A DNA stretch of 64,000 nt from the NCBI RefSeq assembly GCF_000379105.1, contig NZ_KB900609.1, positions 3,152,078-3,216,077 of the forward strand, given 5' to 3'. Shown piece after piece: positions 1 to 8,571 of this stretch (the first letter of the stretch is position 1; each line of letters begins with the position of its first letter). The notes beneath the pieces are model-generated. The model was not told the origin of the DNA. It did no database searches and saw only the letters and a list, made by a program, of their open reading frames with translations. The stretch is from Methylobacterium sp. WSM2598 (GTDB lineage Bacteria; Pseudomonadota; Alphaproteobacteria; Rhizobiales; Beijerinckiaceae). Position numbers and translations under genes: made by a program.

Positions 1-2
1 CG

Positions 3-413
3 CCCGGCTACTGCCACTTCGGCATGTGGCAGGACGAGACTTACTTTCGGCAGATCACGGCCGAGCAGCTTGAGGACGTGATTGTCAAGGGACAGGTGGT
101 CGATCGCCGCTGGAAGAAATCGACCGACAACCATCTGCATGATTGCCGCATCTACGCCATCGCACTGGCCGAGTACCTCGGCCTATCGTCGATGAGCCCT
201 GACGAATGGGCCGCGCTCGCGCGGTCCCGCGGCCTGCCGGACGAGCTCACGCACGTCGACCTCTTCACGCCCAAGCGGAGGGTCGAGACGGAGAAGCTGA
301 GCGCGTCCGGCGCCGAGCGGCCGCCACCCGCCCCGACCCCGGCTCCCGAGCCGGCCCCGCCACCCGCACCGGCCGAGCCGACCTGGTTCGACCGCTCCAC
401 CGACTGGTTCTGA
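3..413 (+). CDS. Phage terminase large subunit, C-terminal part (cut by window edge)
   Basis: The reading frame is open to the left edge, so only the last 136 residues are seen. The opening PGYCHFGMWQDETYFRQITAEQ is the usual start of the C-terminal region of lambda gpA-type large terminases, beyond the nuclease core. The protein would cut concatemeric DNA and pump it into the prohead. The last 40 residues are a Pro/Ala-rich tail ending TWFDRSTDWF. A gpW-like joiner and a lambda-type portal follow at once, which is the expected packaging order. The ATPase and nuclease motifs lie outside the window, so activity cannot be judged. Confidence 0.85.
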   Translation, partial: PGYCHFGMWQDETYFRQITAEQLEDVIVKGQVVDRRWKKSTDNHLHDCRIYAIALAEYLGLSSMSPDEWAALARSRGLPDELTHVDLFTPKRRVETEKLSASGAERPPPAPTPAPEPAPPPAPAEPTWFDRSTDWF

Positions 414-422
414 GGCGCCCCG

Positions 423-623
423 ATGGCCTGGACGACCGATGACCTCGACGCGCTGAACCAGGCGATCGCCACGGGCGCGAGCAAGGTGCGCTTCGCCGAC
501 GGGCGAGAAGTCTACTACCGCTCGCTCGCCGAGATGCGCTCGGTGCGCGACGAGGTCGCCGCGAGCCTCGGCCTGAAGCCCGAACCGCTGCGCACGACCT
601 ACGCCAGCTTCTCCCGGGATTGA
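423..623 (+). CDS. gpW-like head-tail joining protein
   Basis: A 66-residue protein lying between the terminase and portal genes, the position and size of lambda gpW. It begins MAWTTDDLDALNQAIATGA, followed by KVRFADGREVYYRSLAEM. That helix, beta-hairpin (polar-G-R-x-V-x-Y), helix layout fits gpW, which plugs the portal channel after packaging and prepares the head for tail attachment. Its stop codon lies within a few bases of the portal start, suggesting translational coupling. Assignment rests on position plus fold pattern. Confidence 0.8.
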   Translation: MAWTTDDLDALNQAIATGASKVRFADGREVYYRSLAEMRSVRDEVAASLGLKPEPLRTTYASFSRD

Positions 624-625
624 CG

Positions 626-2152
626 ATGTCGCTGGCGACCAAGGCCCTCACCGCGCTCGCCTGGGTGGCGCCGCGGGCGGCGGTGACGCGCGCCCACGCG
701 CTCGGGCTGATGGCGGACGCGCGCGCCTACGACGGCGCCAAGGTCGGCCGGCGCAGCGAGTCCTTCCAGGGCGCCGCGACCTCGGCCAACGTCGAGCTCG
801 CCTGGGCGCTCGCGCGGCTGCGCAACCGCTCCCGCGACCTCGCCCGCAACACGGCCGCCGGCGCCCGCGTCCTCGACGTGAAGACGGCCCACGCGATCGG
901 CACTGGCATCATCGCCGTGCCCGACAACGGCTCCGACCGCATCGACAACCAGGTGCGGCAGGAGTGGGCGGACTGGTGCGCCCAGTCGGACGTCGAGGGC
1001 ATCCTCGACTTCGGCGGCCAGCAGGTCGCCTCCTACCGCACCATGAACGAGGGCGGTGAGGCGGTGATCCGCCGGATCCCGCGCCGGATCGGGGAGGGGC
1101 CGCGCGTGCCGCTCCAGCTGCAGGTGCTGGAGGGCGACTTCCTCGACACCGCCCGGGACCTCGGGATCTTCGACGGCCACCACTCCCGCCTCGGCGTGGG
1201 CCTGGGCGACTTCGACCGCCGCACCGGCTACTGGCTGCACACCCAGCACCCGGGCGACTTCAACTTCTACGGCTCGCCCTTCGTCTCGACCTTCCTGCCG
1301 GCGAGCGAGGTGATCCACCTCTACCGGCCCCTGCGCCCGGGCCAGGTGCGCGGCGTGCCGGTGTTCGCGCCGGTGCTGATGACCGCGCGCGACCTCGCCG
1401 ACCTCATGGACGCGGTGCTGGTCAAGGCCAAGACCGAGGCCTGCTTCGCCGCCTTCGTCAAGCCGGATGGCCAGCAGCCCAATTCACTCGGACAAGTCCT
1501 CAGGGAAGGCGAGTCGGGCCGCCGTAAGATCGAGAAGCTCGCGCCGGGGATGATCAACTATCTTAACCCGGGCGAGGAGGTGGCCTTCGCCCAGCCCACG
1601 GGCTCGGGCCAGTTCGAACCGGTCAGCCTCGCGGCCAAGATGGACTTCGCGGCCGGCGTCGGCCTGACCTACGACCAGCTCACCGGCGATCTCCGGCAGG
1701 CGAACTATTCGAGCCTGCGGGCCGGCAAGGTCGAGAACCGGCGCCTCGTCGAGCAGGAGCAGGAGCTCATCCTGGTGCCCCAGCTCATGCGCCGGGTCAC
1801 GGCGTGGTGGACGGAGGCGGCGATCCTGGCCGGCGTCCTGCGGTCCCGCCGCGAGCCCTACCGCTGGGACTTCGTGATGCCGGCAGTCGAGCCGATCGAC
1901 CCGCGCAAGGACCTCGAGGCCGACATCCTGGCGGTCCGGGCCGGGCGGATGACGCCGCAGCGCTTCATCAGCGCCTGGGGCGAGGACTGGCGCAAGGTGG
2001 TGGCCGACACCACCGCCTTCTTCGCCCTCCTCGACGCGCAGCCCGGCAACCTCGTCCTCGACATCGACCCGCGCCGGACCTCGCAGCTCGGCGTAGCCCA
2101 ATCCCCCGGCGGCGAGGACGGATCCGCGCCGCAGAAGGCTCCGGCCGACTAG
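626..2152 (+). CDS. Phage portal protein, lambda family
   Basis: A 508-residue portal, the dodecameric ring through which DNA enters and leaves the head. Family features include the N-terminal SARAYDGAKVGRRSESF-like region, LRNRSRDLARN, a central LQVLEGDFLD block, VIHLYRPLRPGQVRGVP and the late LTYDQLTGDLRQANYSSLRAG segment typical of lambda gpB-type portals. ATG at 626 is chosen; a TTG at 620 overlaps the gpW-like stop and would add two residues. The last 25 residues are a disordered Ser/Gly/Pro tail. It is followed directly by the prohead protease. Confidence 0.93.
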   Translation: MSLATKALTALAWVAPRAAVTRAHALGLMADARAYDGAKVGRRSESFQGAATSANVELAWALARLRNRSRDLARNTAAGARVLDVKTAHAIGTGIIAVPDNGSDRIDNQVRQEWADWCAQSDVEGILDFGGQQVASYRTMNEGGEAVIRRIPRRIGEGPRVPLQLQVLEGDFLDTARDLGIFDGHHSRLGVGLGDFDRRTGYWLHTQHPGDFNFYGSPFVSTFLPASEVIHLYRPLRPGQVRGVPVFAPVLMTARDLADLMDAVLVKAKTEACFAAFVKPDGQQPNSLGQVLREGESGRRKIEKLAPGMINYLNPGEEVAFAQPTGSGQFEPVSLAAKMDFAAGVGLTYDQLTGDLRQANYSSLRAGKVENRRLVEQEQELILVPQLMRRVTAWWTEAAILAGVLRSRREPYRWDFVMPAVEPIDPRKDLEADILAVRAGRMTPQRFISAWGEDWRKVVADTTAFFALLDAQPGNLVLDIDPRRTSQLGVAQSPGGEDGSAPQKAPAD

Positions 2153-2178
2153 GCCGCCCCGCACGAGGCTACCCGCCC

Positions 2179-2841
2179 ATGACCGTTCGCCGCCCCGAGG
2201 GCCTGCCCCTGCAGACCCGCCTCGCGCCGCTCGGCGCCGTCGACGCCGACGCCCGCACGATCGAGGTCGTGTGGACGACCGGCGCCACCGTGCGTCGCCA
2301 GCGCTGGACCGGCTGGGACACCGCCGTGCCGTTCGACGAGGAGCTCGTCGTCTCGGAGGAGGCGGTGGACCTCAGCCGCCTGCAGGCGGGCGCCCCAGTC
2401 CTCGACAGCCACTCGTCCTGGTCGACGGAATCGCAGCGCGGCGTCGTCGAGCGGGCGTGGCTCGCCGCCGGGGAGGGGCGGGCGCTGCTGCGGTTTCCCA
2501 CCCCCGGTACCGATGAGCGCTCGGACCGGCTGCTGGCGCTGGCCCAGCAGAAGATCGTCCGCAACATCTCGGTCGGCTACTTCATCACCCAGGTCCGGGT
2601 GGTGTCGCCGCAGAAGGCCGGCGAGATCGAGCGGCGGGTCATCGAGCGCTGGCAGCCCTACGAGCTCTCCTTCGTCACCGTGCCGGCCGACATGGGCGCG
2701 CAGACTCGTGCGGCGGACGCGCTCGTCATGCCGCTCACCGTTCTCGATCCCGCCGCCGACGCGGTGGCGGTCCGCCACGCGGCGGACCTCGCCCGCGCCC
2801 GCATGCGGATGCGCGCCCGGCAGGCCGGTCTCCGGGCCTGA
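2179..2841 (+). CDS. Prohead serine protease (HK97-type)
   Basis: A 220-residue maturation protease that would cleave scaffold and capsid N-termini during prohead expansion. Visible motifs are GAPVLDSHSS with the likely catalytic His, NISVGYFI, and RWQPYELSFVTVPADMGA, whose ELSFVTVPAD is the strand carrying the catalytic Ser in this family. ATG at 2179 gives the conserved start; longer in-frame extensions upstream only overlap the portal gene. In some alphaproteobacterial phages protease and capsid are one polypeptide. Here they are separate, with an 88-base gap and a different frame for the capsid. Confidence 0.88.
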   Translation: MTVRRPEGLPLQTRLAPLGAVDADARTIEVVWTTGATVRRQRWTGWDTAVPFDEELVVSEEAVDLSRLQAGAPVLDSHSSWSTESQRGVVERAWLAAGEGRALLRFPTPGTDERSDRLLALAQQKIVRNISVGYFITQVRVVSPQKAGEIERRVIERWQPYELSFVTVPADMGAQTRAADALVMPLTVLDPAADAVAVRHAADLARARMRMRARQAGLRA

Positions 2842-2929
2842 CGACCACTCCGCTTCGAAACGCCGCCTGCGCTCTCTCCGGGGCCGCAGGGGACCGGCTC
2901 TGCGCCCCGGCCAACCACGGACCCTGATC

Positions 2930-4651
2930 ATGATGCGCTCCACCCGAGCGGTCGCCACCCTGTCGGTGGGCGCCGCCCTCTCGCTCGCCTGCCTCGCCGT
3001 CGCCAGCCTCGTCGCTCCCGAGGCGGCCGCGCTCGCGGCCCATCCCCATCTCGCGGACCTCTCGGCCTTCCTGCACGGCCACAGCCTCGTCCACGCCGGC
3101 CCGCTGGCGCTGGCCGCCCTGCGGGCCCAGGAGGTCGACCTCGTCGGCCGCGTCGCGGCGAAGTTCGGCGAGTTCGTCGACGGCCTGAGCACCGAGGCGC
3201 GCGCCAAGGTCGAGGGCGAGCACGCCGCCCTCGTCGGCGAGCTCGACGCCGTGCGTACCGAGATCCGCGCCCTGGAGGCACCCGCGACCCCGCCCGCGCC
3301 CGCGCCCGCTCCTGCCCCCACGCCGCCGGCCGATGCCAGCCGCATCGAGCGCGAGCGCTCCGCCACCCTGCTCGACATCGGCACACGCGCCGGCCTGACC
3401 ACCGAGCAGATCCAGGCCGCCATCACGGGCAACGTCACGGTCGAGGCCTTCCGAGGTCAGGCCTTCGACGCCCTCGCCACGGCGGCCGAGCGGACCATGA
3501 CCCGGCCGACCCAGCGCGCCCGCATCACCGGCGAGACCGACGAGGAGAAGCGCGGCGCGGCGATCGAGAATGCGCTCCTGCACCGCCACGATCCCCGCGC
3601 GATCGAGCTCACCGAGCACGGCCGTCAGTACCGCGGCATGACCATCCTGGAGATGGGCTGCGACCTCCTGGAGGCTCATGGCTTCCGCACCCGCGGGATG
3701 TCGAAGCAGGAGCGGGCCGGGCTGCTGCTCGAAGCCCGCTCGGACGTGTCCCGGATGGCCACGGCGAGCCGCTCCGGCGGCATGCTGTCCACCTCGGACT
3801 TCGCCAACGTGCTCGCTAACGTCGCCAACAAGACCCTGCGCATAGGCTACCAGGCGGCCCCGCAGACCTTCCGGCCCCTCGTGCGCGTCGTGACCGTGCC
3901 GGACTTCAAGTCGGTGAGCCGCGTCCAGCTCGGCGAGGCGCCGAAGCTCGCCAAGGTCAACGAGAAGGGCGAGTTCGAGCGCGGCGCGATGGGCGACGCG
4001 GCCGAGAAGTACGCCATCTCGACCTACGGCAAGATCGTGGCGATCACCCGCCAGGTCCTCGTCAACGACGACCTCGACGCCTTCACCCGCATCCCGCGCG
4101 CCTTCGGTGTCGCGGCGGCGAATCTCGAGAGCGACCTCGTCTGGGGCCAAATCACCGCCAACCCGGCCATGGGCGACAACGTCACCCTGTTCCACGCCAG
4201 CCACGGCAACCTCGCCACCGCCGCGGCGATCTCAACGGCGGCCGTGGGCGCGATGCGGCAGGCGATGCGGGTGCAAACCGGTCTCGACGGCAAGACGCTG
4301 CTCAACATCACGCCGACCTACATCGTGGTGCCGACCGCCCTGGAGACCGTGACCGAGCAGTTCCTCGGTCAGATCTTCCCGACCAAGTCGGGCGACGTCG
4401 TGACCTCGACGATGAAGAAGCTCGTGCCCATCTCGGAGCCGCGCCTCGACGTGGCCTCGGCCTCGAACTGGTACCTGGCCGCCGATCCGGCGATCATCGA
4501 CCTGATCGAGCTCGCCTACCTGGAGGGCGAGGAGGGTCTCTACACGGAGACGAAGATGGGCTTCGACGTCGATGGCATCGAAGTGAAGGTTCGCCAGGAC
4601 GTCGGCGCCAAGGTCATCGACTGGCGTGGTTTCCAGAAGAATCCGAACTGA
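2930..4651 (+). CDS. Major capsid protein with long N-terminal extension
   Basis: A 573-residue capsid protein. The C-terminal 300 residues carry the shell domain: KYAISTYGKIVAITRQVLVN, NLESDLVWGQI, LFHASHGNLA, LLNITPTYIVVP and GFDVDGIEVKVRQDVGAKVIDW. These blocks match the Mu gpT-like/HK97-fold capsids often found beside HK97-type proteases. The first 35 residues are unusual: a basic start followed by a long hydrophobic stretch that looks like a signal or membrane segment. A coiled-coil, scaffold-like region and a Pro/Ala linker follow. The N-terminal third is probably the delta or scaffold part removed by the upstream protease. ATG at 2930 or 2933. Confidence 0.87.
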   Translation: MMRSTRAVATLSVGAALSLACLAVASLVAPEAAALAAHPHLADLSAFLHGHSLVHAGPLALAALRAQEVDLVGRVAAKFGEFVDGLSTEARAKVEGEHAALVGELDAVRTEIRALEAPATPPAPAPAPAPTPPADASRIERERSATLLDIGTRAGLTTEQIQAAITGNVTVEAFRGQAFDALATAAERTMTRPTQRARITGETDEEKRGAAIENALLHRHDPRAIELTEHGRQYRGMTILEMGCDLLEAHGFRTRGMSKQERAGLLLEARSDVSRMATASRSGGMLSTSDFANVLANVANKTLRIGYQAAPQTFRPLVRVVTVPDFKSVSRVQLGEAPKLAKVNEKGEFERGAMGDAAEKYAISTYGKIVAITRQVLVNDDLDAFTRIPRAFGVAAANLESDLVWGQITANPAMGDNVTLFHASHGNLATAAAISTAAVGAMRQAMRVQTGLDGKTLLNITPTYIVVPTALETVTEQFLGQIFPTKSGDVVTSTMKKLVPISEPRLDVASASNWYLAADPAIIDLIELAYLEGEEGLYTETKMGFDVDGIEVKVRQDVGAKVIDWRGFQKNPN

Positions 4652-4675
4652 TCTGACGCTTCCGTAGCGCGATAA

Positions 4676-4699
4676 GGCCGCCCTGTCTGCGGGGCGGCC
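4676..4699 (+). other. GC-rich hairpin after the capsid gene
   Basis: An 8-bp perfect stem (GGCCGCCC/GGGCGGCC) with an 8-base loop lies 25 bases after the capsid stop. There is no T tract, so it is unlikely to be a strong intrinsic terminator. It may protect the capsid mRNA 3' end or attenuate reading into the decoration gene. Confidence 0.55.
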
Positions 4700-4740
4700 G
4701 ATCCGCGTCCGCTCCCTCCTGTCCGAGAGCCCAAACCTCC

Positions 4741-5076
4741 ATGAAGAACTTCCTGAAGTCCGGTCACACCATGACCGTCACGCTCGCGGCCGCTGCGGCC
4801 TCGGGCGACCTCATCCTGCAGGGTACGATGTTCGGCGTCGCCGCGACCTCCGGCGGCATCGGCGATGCCATCGAGATCGCCTGCGGGGGCATCTACACCC
4901 TGGCAAAGGCGGGCAGCCAAGCCTGGACCCAGGGCGCCGCGCTCTACTGGGACGCCACCAACAAGGTCGCCACCACGTCCTCGGCCTCCGGCGCCAACAC
5001 CAAGATCGGCGTGGCGGCGCTCGCCGCGCAGAGCGCGGACACCACCGGCCTGGTGCGGCTCAACGGGTCGTTCTGA
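4741..5076 (+). CDS. DUF2190-family capsid decoration protein
   Basis: A 111-residue protein beginning MKNFLKSGHTMTVT and containing TSGGIGDAIEIACGGIYTLAK and LVRLNGSF, the repeated-turn beta pattern of the DUF2190 family. Members sit directly after capsid genes and are thought to act as cement or decoration proteins stabilising the shell; that role is family knowledge, not shown here. It lies between the post-capsid hairpin and the FII-like joiner. Confidence 0.85.
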   Translation: MKNFLKSGHTMTVTLAAAAASGDLILQGTMFGVAATSGGIGDAIEIACGGIYTLAKAGSQAWTQGAALYWDATNKVATTSSASGANTKIGVAALAAQSADTTGLVRLNGSF

Positions 5077-5083
5077 GCCCGCC

Positions 5084-5497
5084 ATGCCCTCGCCCTTCGC
5101 CCGCGCCATGGCGGCGGCCGACACCGTCGTCGCGCGCACCTTCGGCGAGGCCGTCCTGGTCACGCCGATGACGGGGGCGGGGGAACTCGCGGCCCGCACG
5201 CCCGACCCGCTGCGCGGGTCCACGCTCGTCCGGGGCGTCTTCTCGCTCAAGCCGGGCGAGGAGACGCTCCAGGGCGTGCGCCGGGGCACCGAGCTCAACG
5301 GCATGACGCGCGTGGCCGGCGCGCCGGCCGCCTTGTGGTTTCCCGCCAGCGTCCTCGCCGGGCTGCCCCACGCCCTCAGGCCCGGGGACCGCATCACGCT
5401 CACCGAGCGGCCCGGCGAGCCCGTCTACGAGCTCGTCAAGCGCGGGCCGAGCGACCTCGACGACCAGACCTGGCCCCTCGTGCGAGTTGCCCCGTGA
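5084..5497 (+). CDS. FII-like head-tail attachment protein
   Basis: A 137-residue protein starting 7 bases after the decoration gene. Its layout resembles lambda gpFII: an N-terminal helix (FARAMAAADTVVARTFGEAV), a beta domain with LVRGVFSLK, then ALRPGDRITLTERPGEPVYEL, where the RxGDxIT turn and the following strand are typical. It would bind the connector and receive the tail. The stop overlaps the GTG start of the next gene by four bases. Similarity is by pattern and position, so a generic head-tail connector is the safe reading. Confidence 0.65.
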   Translation: MPSPFARAMAAADTVVARTFGEAVLVTPMTGAGELAARTPDPLRGSTLVRGVFSLKPGEETLQGVRRGTELNGMTRVAGAPAALWFPASVLAGLPHALRPGDRITLTERPGEPVYELVKRGPSDLDDQTWPLVRVAP

Positions 5498-6267
5498 GCC
5501 TCACCGGATTCGCGATTCGCACCTGCCTCAAGCGGGCGCTCCACGGCGCCACGCTGGCCGAGGGCCGGGTCAAGGACAGCCTCGTCACGCCGCTCGACCT
5601 GCTGGCCGCCGACGAGCCCCAGCCGCTGATCGTCGTGTCGATCGACGACGACCAGCGCGCGCCCCTGCCGGGCCGGGCCCGCGACCGCAAGCGCGACCTC
5701 GACGTCGTGATCGAGATGGCGCTCGCCAAGGCGGTCGAGATCGAGGCGGGCACGGTGCAGCTCGAGATGCAGCACTCCGACGCGGCCATGGAGGCGGTCC
5801 TCGACGTCATGGCCTGGCAGGTACGGGCGGCCCTGAAGGACCCGACCAACCCGTGGGCCGAGCTCTACCGCACCTTCCGGGGCGAGGTGCGCAAGCTTCT
5901 CACCCGCCGGGGCGCCTCGACCGAGAACGGCGTGCGCTTTGCCGCGCGCCAGATCATCATCACGGTCGACCCGCTCCTCGAGCCGGAGCAGGGGCGGGAC
6001 GCGGTGCCCCCGCCCTGGGATCAACTCGTGGCCCTGATGCGGGGGGATGCCGAGTTGAGCCCGTTCGCGGATCTCCTCGCGAGCCTGCTCACGGGCTCGC
6101 CGCTGCTGGACTGGCAGGCGACGCAGCGGGCGCTCGGGCAGACCCGGCCGGTGATGGACGGCGTGGGCCTGGGCGCGCTCCCGGGCGCCGAGGCCGAGCC
6201 GGTGGTCAGCCAGATCGCGATCGGGACTGCGCGCGGCGACCTCGTCGAGACGCAGGAGGCCCCATGA
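5494..6267 (+). CDS. Probable tail completion/terminator protein
   Basis: A 257-residue protein with GTG start overlapping the previous stop. It contains PLIVVSIDDDQ, a long region with IEMALAKAVE, and VRFAARQIIITVDPLLEP. Its position after the FII-like joiner and before the baseplate spike, plus an alpha/beta composition with a C-terminal low-complexity part, suits a tail terminator or completion protein (gpZ/gpU-type role). I do not recognise a named family with certainty. Confidence 0.45.
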   Translation: MSLTGFAIRTCLKRALHGATLAEGRVKDSLVTPLDLLAADEPQPLIVVSIDDDQRAPLPGRARDRKRDLDVVIEMALAKAVEIEAGTVQLEMQHSDAAMEAVLDVMAWQVRAALKDPTNPWAELYRTFRGEVRKLLTRRGASTENGVRFAARQIIITVDPLLEPEQGRDAVPPPWDQLVALMRGDAELSPFADLLASLLTGSPLLDWQATQRALGQTRPVMDGVGLGALPGAEAEPVVSQIAIGTARGDLVETQEAP

Positions 6268-6827
6268 GCCTGGAAGCCGCCATCCGCGACCTCCTCGCCG
6301 CGCACCTCGCGCTCCAGCGCCGGCACGAGGCGCTGGAGACCCGGGTCGCCAACCTCATCCGGGTCGGGCCCGTGACCGAGCGCGACCACGAGAAGGGCGT
6401 CCGCTTTAAGCGCGGCGACAGCGACGAGGACAAGAGCCCGTGGATGAAGCCGGCCGACAGCTCCGGCCGCACCCGCTACCTGCCCCAGGTCGGGGAGCAG
6501 GTGATCGGGCTCGCGCCCAACGGCGACCTGGAGCAGGGCACGGTCCTGCCCTTCGATCACTCCGACCAGAAGAAAAACCCCTCGCCGGACGCGGATACGA
6601 CCACGTTCCACAAGCTGAACGGGATGACCGCGACCGAGAAGGGCGGCGAATACGTCGTCGAAGCGAAGAAGATCACTCTGAAAGTCGGGTCTACGACCTT
6701 CGTCATCGACGGATCTACGCATCAGTTCACGGGCGGGACCGTCAAGCACGAGGCGAAGAATATCGGCGCGGATCACAAGCACACGGGCGTGAAATCCGGC
6801 GCCGAGACCACCGACGTTCCGGCCTGA
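6264..6827 (+). CDS. Baseplate assembly protein V (central spike)
   Basis: A 187-residue spike protein. The OB-fold part has IRVGPVTERDHEKGVRF and YLPQVGEQVIGLAPNGDLEQ, the standard gpV/gp45 pattern. The C-terminal beta-helix (KKITLKVGSTTFVIDG) ends in DHKHTG with His171 and His173. In P2 gpV and related tips an HxH motif binds an iron ion at the spike apex. The gene overlaps the previous stop by four bases. It starts the baseplate block V-W-J-I. Confidence 0.9.
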   Translation: MSLEAAIRDLLAAHLALQRRHEALETRVANLIRVGPVTERDHEKGVRFKRGDSDEDKSPWMKPADSSGRTRYLPQVGEQVIGLAPNGDLEQGTVLPFDHSDQKKNPSPDADTTTFHKLNGMTATEKGGEYVVEAKKITLKVGSTTFVIDGSTHQFTGGTVKHEAKNIGADHKHTGVKSGAETTDVPA

Positions 6828-6844
6828 TCGCAGGAGACCCCCTC

Positions 6845-7132
6845 ATGGAAAAGACCCTCTATCGCGTCACCGAGACCGCCCCGGCCCGCCTGCGCGGCCT
6901 GCCGGTGATCCCGGGCGAGCTGGTGCGCGCGCACCCGGCCGCTGTCGCCTATGAGGTCGATCTCGGCCACCTGGTCGCGACCAGCGCCGAGGCCGAGGCG
7001 CAGCCGATCGCCGGCCTGACCGAGGCCGAGCGCGCCGCGCTGCCGCCGCTCGGCGAGGCCGCCGACGAGGCCGCGCCCGCCGCCGGCGAGGCCCGCGGGC
7101 CCCACGGCCGCCGCCCCTCGGCCGGGGCCTGA
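6845..7132 (+). CDS. Small phage protein of unknown role
   Basis: A 95-residue protein starting MEKTLYRVTETAPARLRGL. It has a short folded part (VIPGELVRAHPAAVAYEVDLGHLV), then an acidic Ala/Glu-rich tail ending in a basic stretch. It lies between baseplate V and W with tight spacing on both sides, so it is co-transcribed with the baseplate genes. I do not recognise a family. Confidence 0.6.
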   Translation: MEKTLYRVTETAPARLRGLPVIPGELVRAHPAAVAYEVDLGHLVATSAEAEAQPIAGLTEAERAALPPLGEAADEAAPAAGEARGPHGRRPSAGA

Positions 7133-7133
7133 C

Positions 7134-7553
7134 ATGGCCTCGTGCGGCCTCGATCGCTGGACGGGCGAGCCCCTGCGCGACCTCGATCACGTGGCGCAGG
7201 CCGTGCAGACCATCTTCGCGACCCGCCTCGGGGAGCGGGTCATGCTGCGATGGTTCGGCGCCGGCCTGTCCGAGCTGCTCGGCCGGCGCATCACGCCGGC
7301 GCTGATCGGCGCTTACCGCATGCTCCTGGTGCTCGCGGTCGCGACCTGGGAGCCCCGCCTGCAGGTCGTGCGGGTCTCGGCGGCCGGGAACACCGTCAAC
7401 GCGGTGACGCTCGGCCAACTGAAATTCACGCTGATTTGCTACTATCGCCCGCGCGGTCATCTCGGCGATACCACGGTCGAGGGCGGGCCGCGCTCGCTCG
7501 ACATCTTCGCGCAGGACGGCTCATTGCTCGTGCGACTGCCGCGCGTCGCGTAA
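7134..7553 (+). CDS. Baseplate protein W (gp25-like wedge)
   Basis: A 139-residue GPW/gp25 protein. The diagnostic run is LDHVAQAVQTIFATRLGERV followed by a wedge-type middle (LLGRRITPALIGAYRMLLV, ATWEPRLQVVRV). In T4 gp25 and P2 W this protein joins the wedge to the hub and nucleates sheath assembly. The gene starts one base after the previous stop and precedes baseplate J. Confidence 0.9.
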   Translation: MASCGLDRWTGEPLRDLDHVAQAVQTIFATRLGERVMLRWFGAGLSELLGRRITPALIGAYRMLLVLAVATWEPRLQVVRVSAAGNTVNAVTLGQLKFTLICYYRPRGHLGDTTVEGGPRSLDIFAQDGSLLVRLPRVA

Positions 7554-7575
7554 AACTCTTGCCGGAGCCCGCCGC

Positions 7576-8571
7576 GTGACCCGCTTCACCGACATTGACT
7601 TGTCGCGCCTGCCGGACCTCCCGGCGCCGCCGACCGAGGACGCGATTTTCGCCGCGCGCATGGCCGACGTCGCGGCCCGGCTCAACAAGGCCGGGATCCC
7701 TTACGACGTCGGGTCCCTGCGCACCGACACGGTCGCGATCATCCAAGGCGCCGGCGCCTACCGCGAGGCGCTCGTCTATGCGGCGTATGACGACGCGACC
7801 CGCGCCGTGCTGCTCGCGACGAGCTGGGGCCCGTACCTCGATCACCTCGGCGCGACGCAGACGCCGGCGGTCGCCCGCCTGCCGCTGGTCGCCAGCCCGC
7901 GCCCCTACGTCTACGGCACGGACGCGGCGACCGATTGGGAGGGCGACGACGCGTTTCGCGCCCGGATCCAGCTCGCGCCGGAAAGCCTCTCGGGCGCCGG
8001 CCCGGAGGGCGCCTATGTGAGCTTCGCCCTCGGCGTGCCCGGCGTGAAGGCCGCGGCCGCTTACGGGCCGATGAGCTTTGGCGGCGACCCGGATAATCCG
8101 TTCGCCCCGCTCGGGCACGTGCACGTGCCGCTGGTCGCCGCCGCCGGCGACGGCACCGCGTCCGGCGAGCTGATCGCGGCCGTGCAGGCGGCCCTGCGCG
8201 CCGACGATCGCCGGCCGGTCGCCGACTTCGTGACCGTGTCCTCGGTCTCGGTCATCCCCTACCGGATCGAGGCCGTGCTGTACGTCGGCGGCGGCGCCGA
8301 TCGCAGCTTCGTGCAGGCGGCGGCCGAGCGGCGGCTGGCGGCGCAGGCCGCGCGCCAGCACCGCCCGGGCGCCGCGCAATTGCTGCAGATGCTCTACGGC
8401 GCGGCCTACGTGCCCGACAGCTCGGGCGCGATCCTGGTCGAGCAGGTCGACCTGCTCGCGCCGCTCGGCGACCTCAACGCGGGCCCGATCAGCCCGGCCG
8501 CGCCCGAGGCGGCCTATTGCGCCCCCTACTGCACGGGAATCACCGTGACGGTCGAGGTCGTCGATGACTGA
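7576..8571 (+). CDS. Baseplate protein J (gp47-like wedge)
   Basis: A 331-residue baseplate J protein with GTG start. It begins TRFTDIDLSRLPDLPAPP, the usual J N-terminus, and includes YDDATRAVLLATSWGPYLDHLGA, then the conserved core DDAFRARIQLAPESLSGAGP with VSFALGVPGVKAA. The C-terminal half has VTVSSVSVIPYRIEAVLYV. It would form the wedge arms that hold tail fibres. The stop overlaps the I gene start by eight bases. Confidence 0.93.
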   Translation: MTRFTDIDLSRLPDLPAPPTEDAIFAARMADVAARLNKAGIPYDVGSLRTDTVAIIQGAGAYREALVYAAYDDATRAVLLATSWGPYLDHLGATQTPAVARLPLVASPRPYVYGTDAATDWEGDDAFRARIQLAPESLSGAGPEGAYVSFALGVPGVKAAAAYGPMSFGGDPDNPFAPLGHVHVPLVAAAGDGTASGELIAAVQAALRADDRRPVADFVTVSSVSVIPYRIEAVLYVGGGADRSFVQAAAERRLAAQAARQHRPGAAQLLQMLYGAAYVPDSSGAILVEQVDLLAPLGDLNAGPISPAAPEAAYCAPYCTGITVTVEVVDD

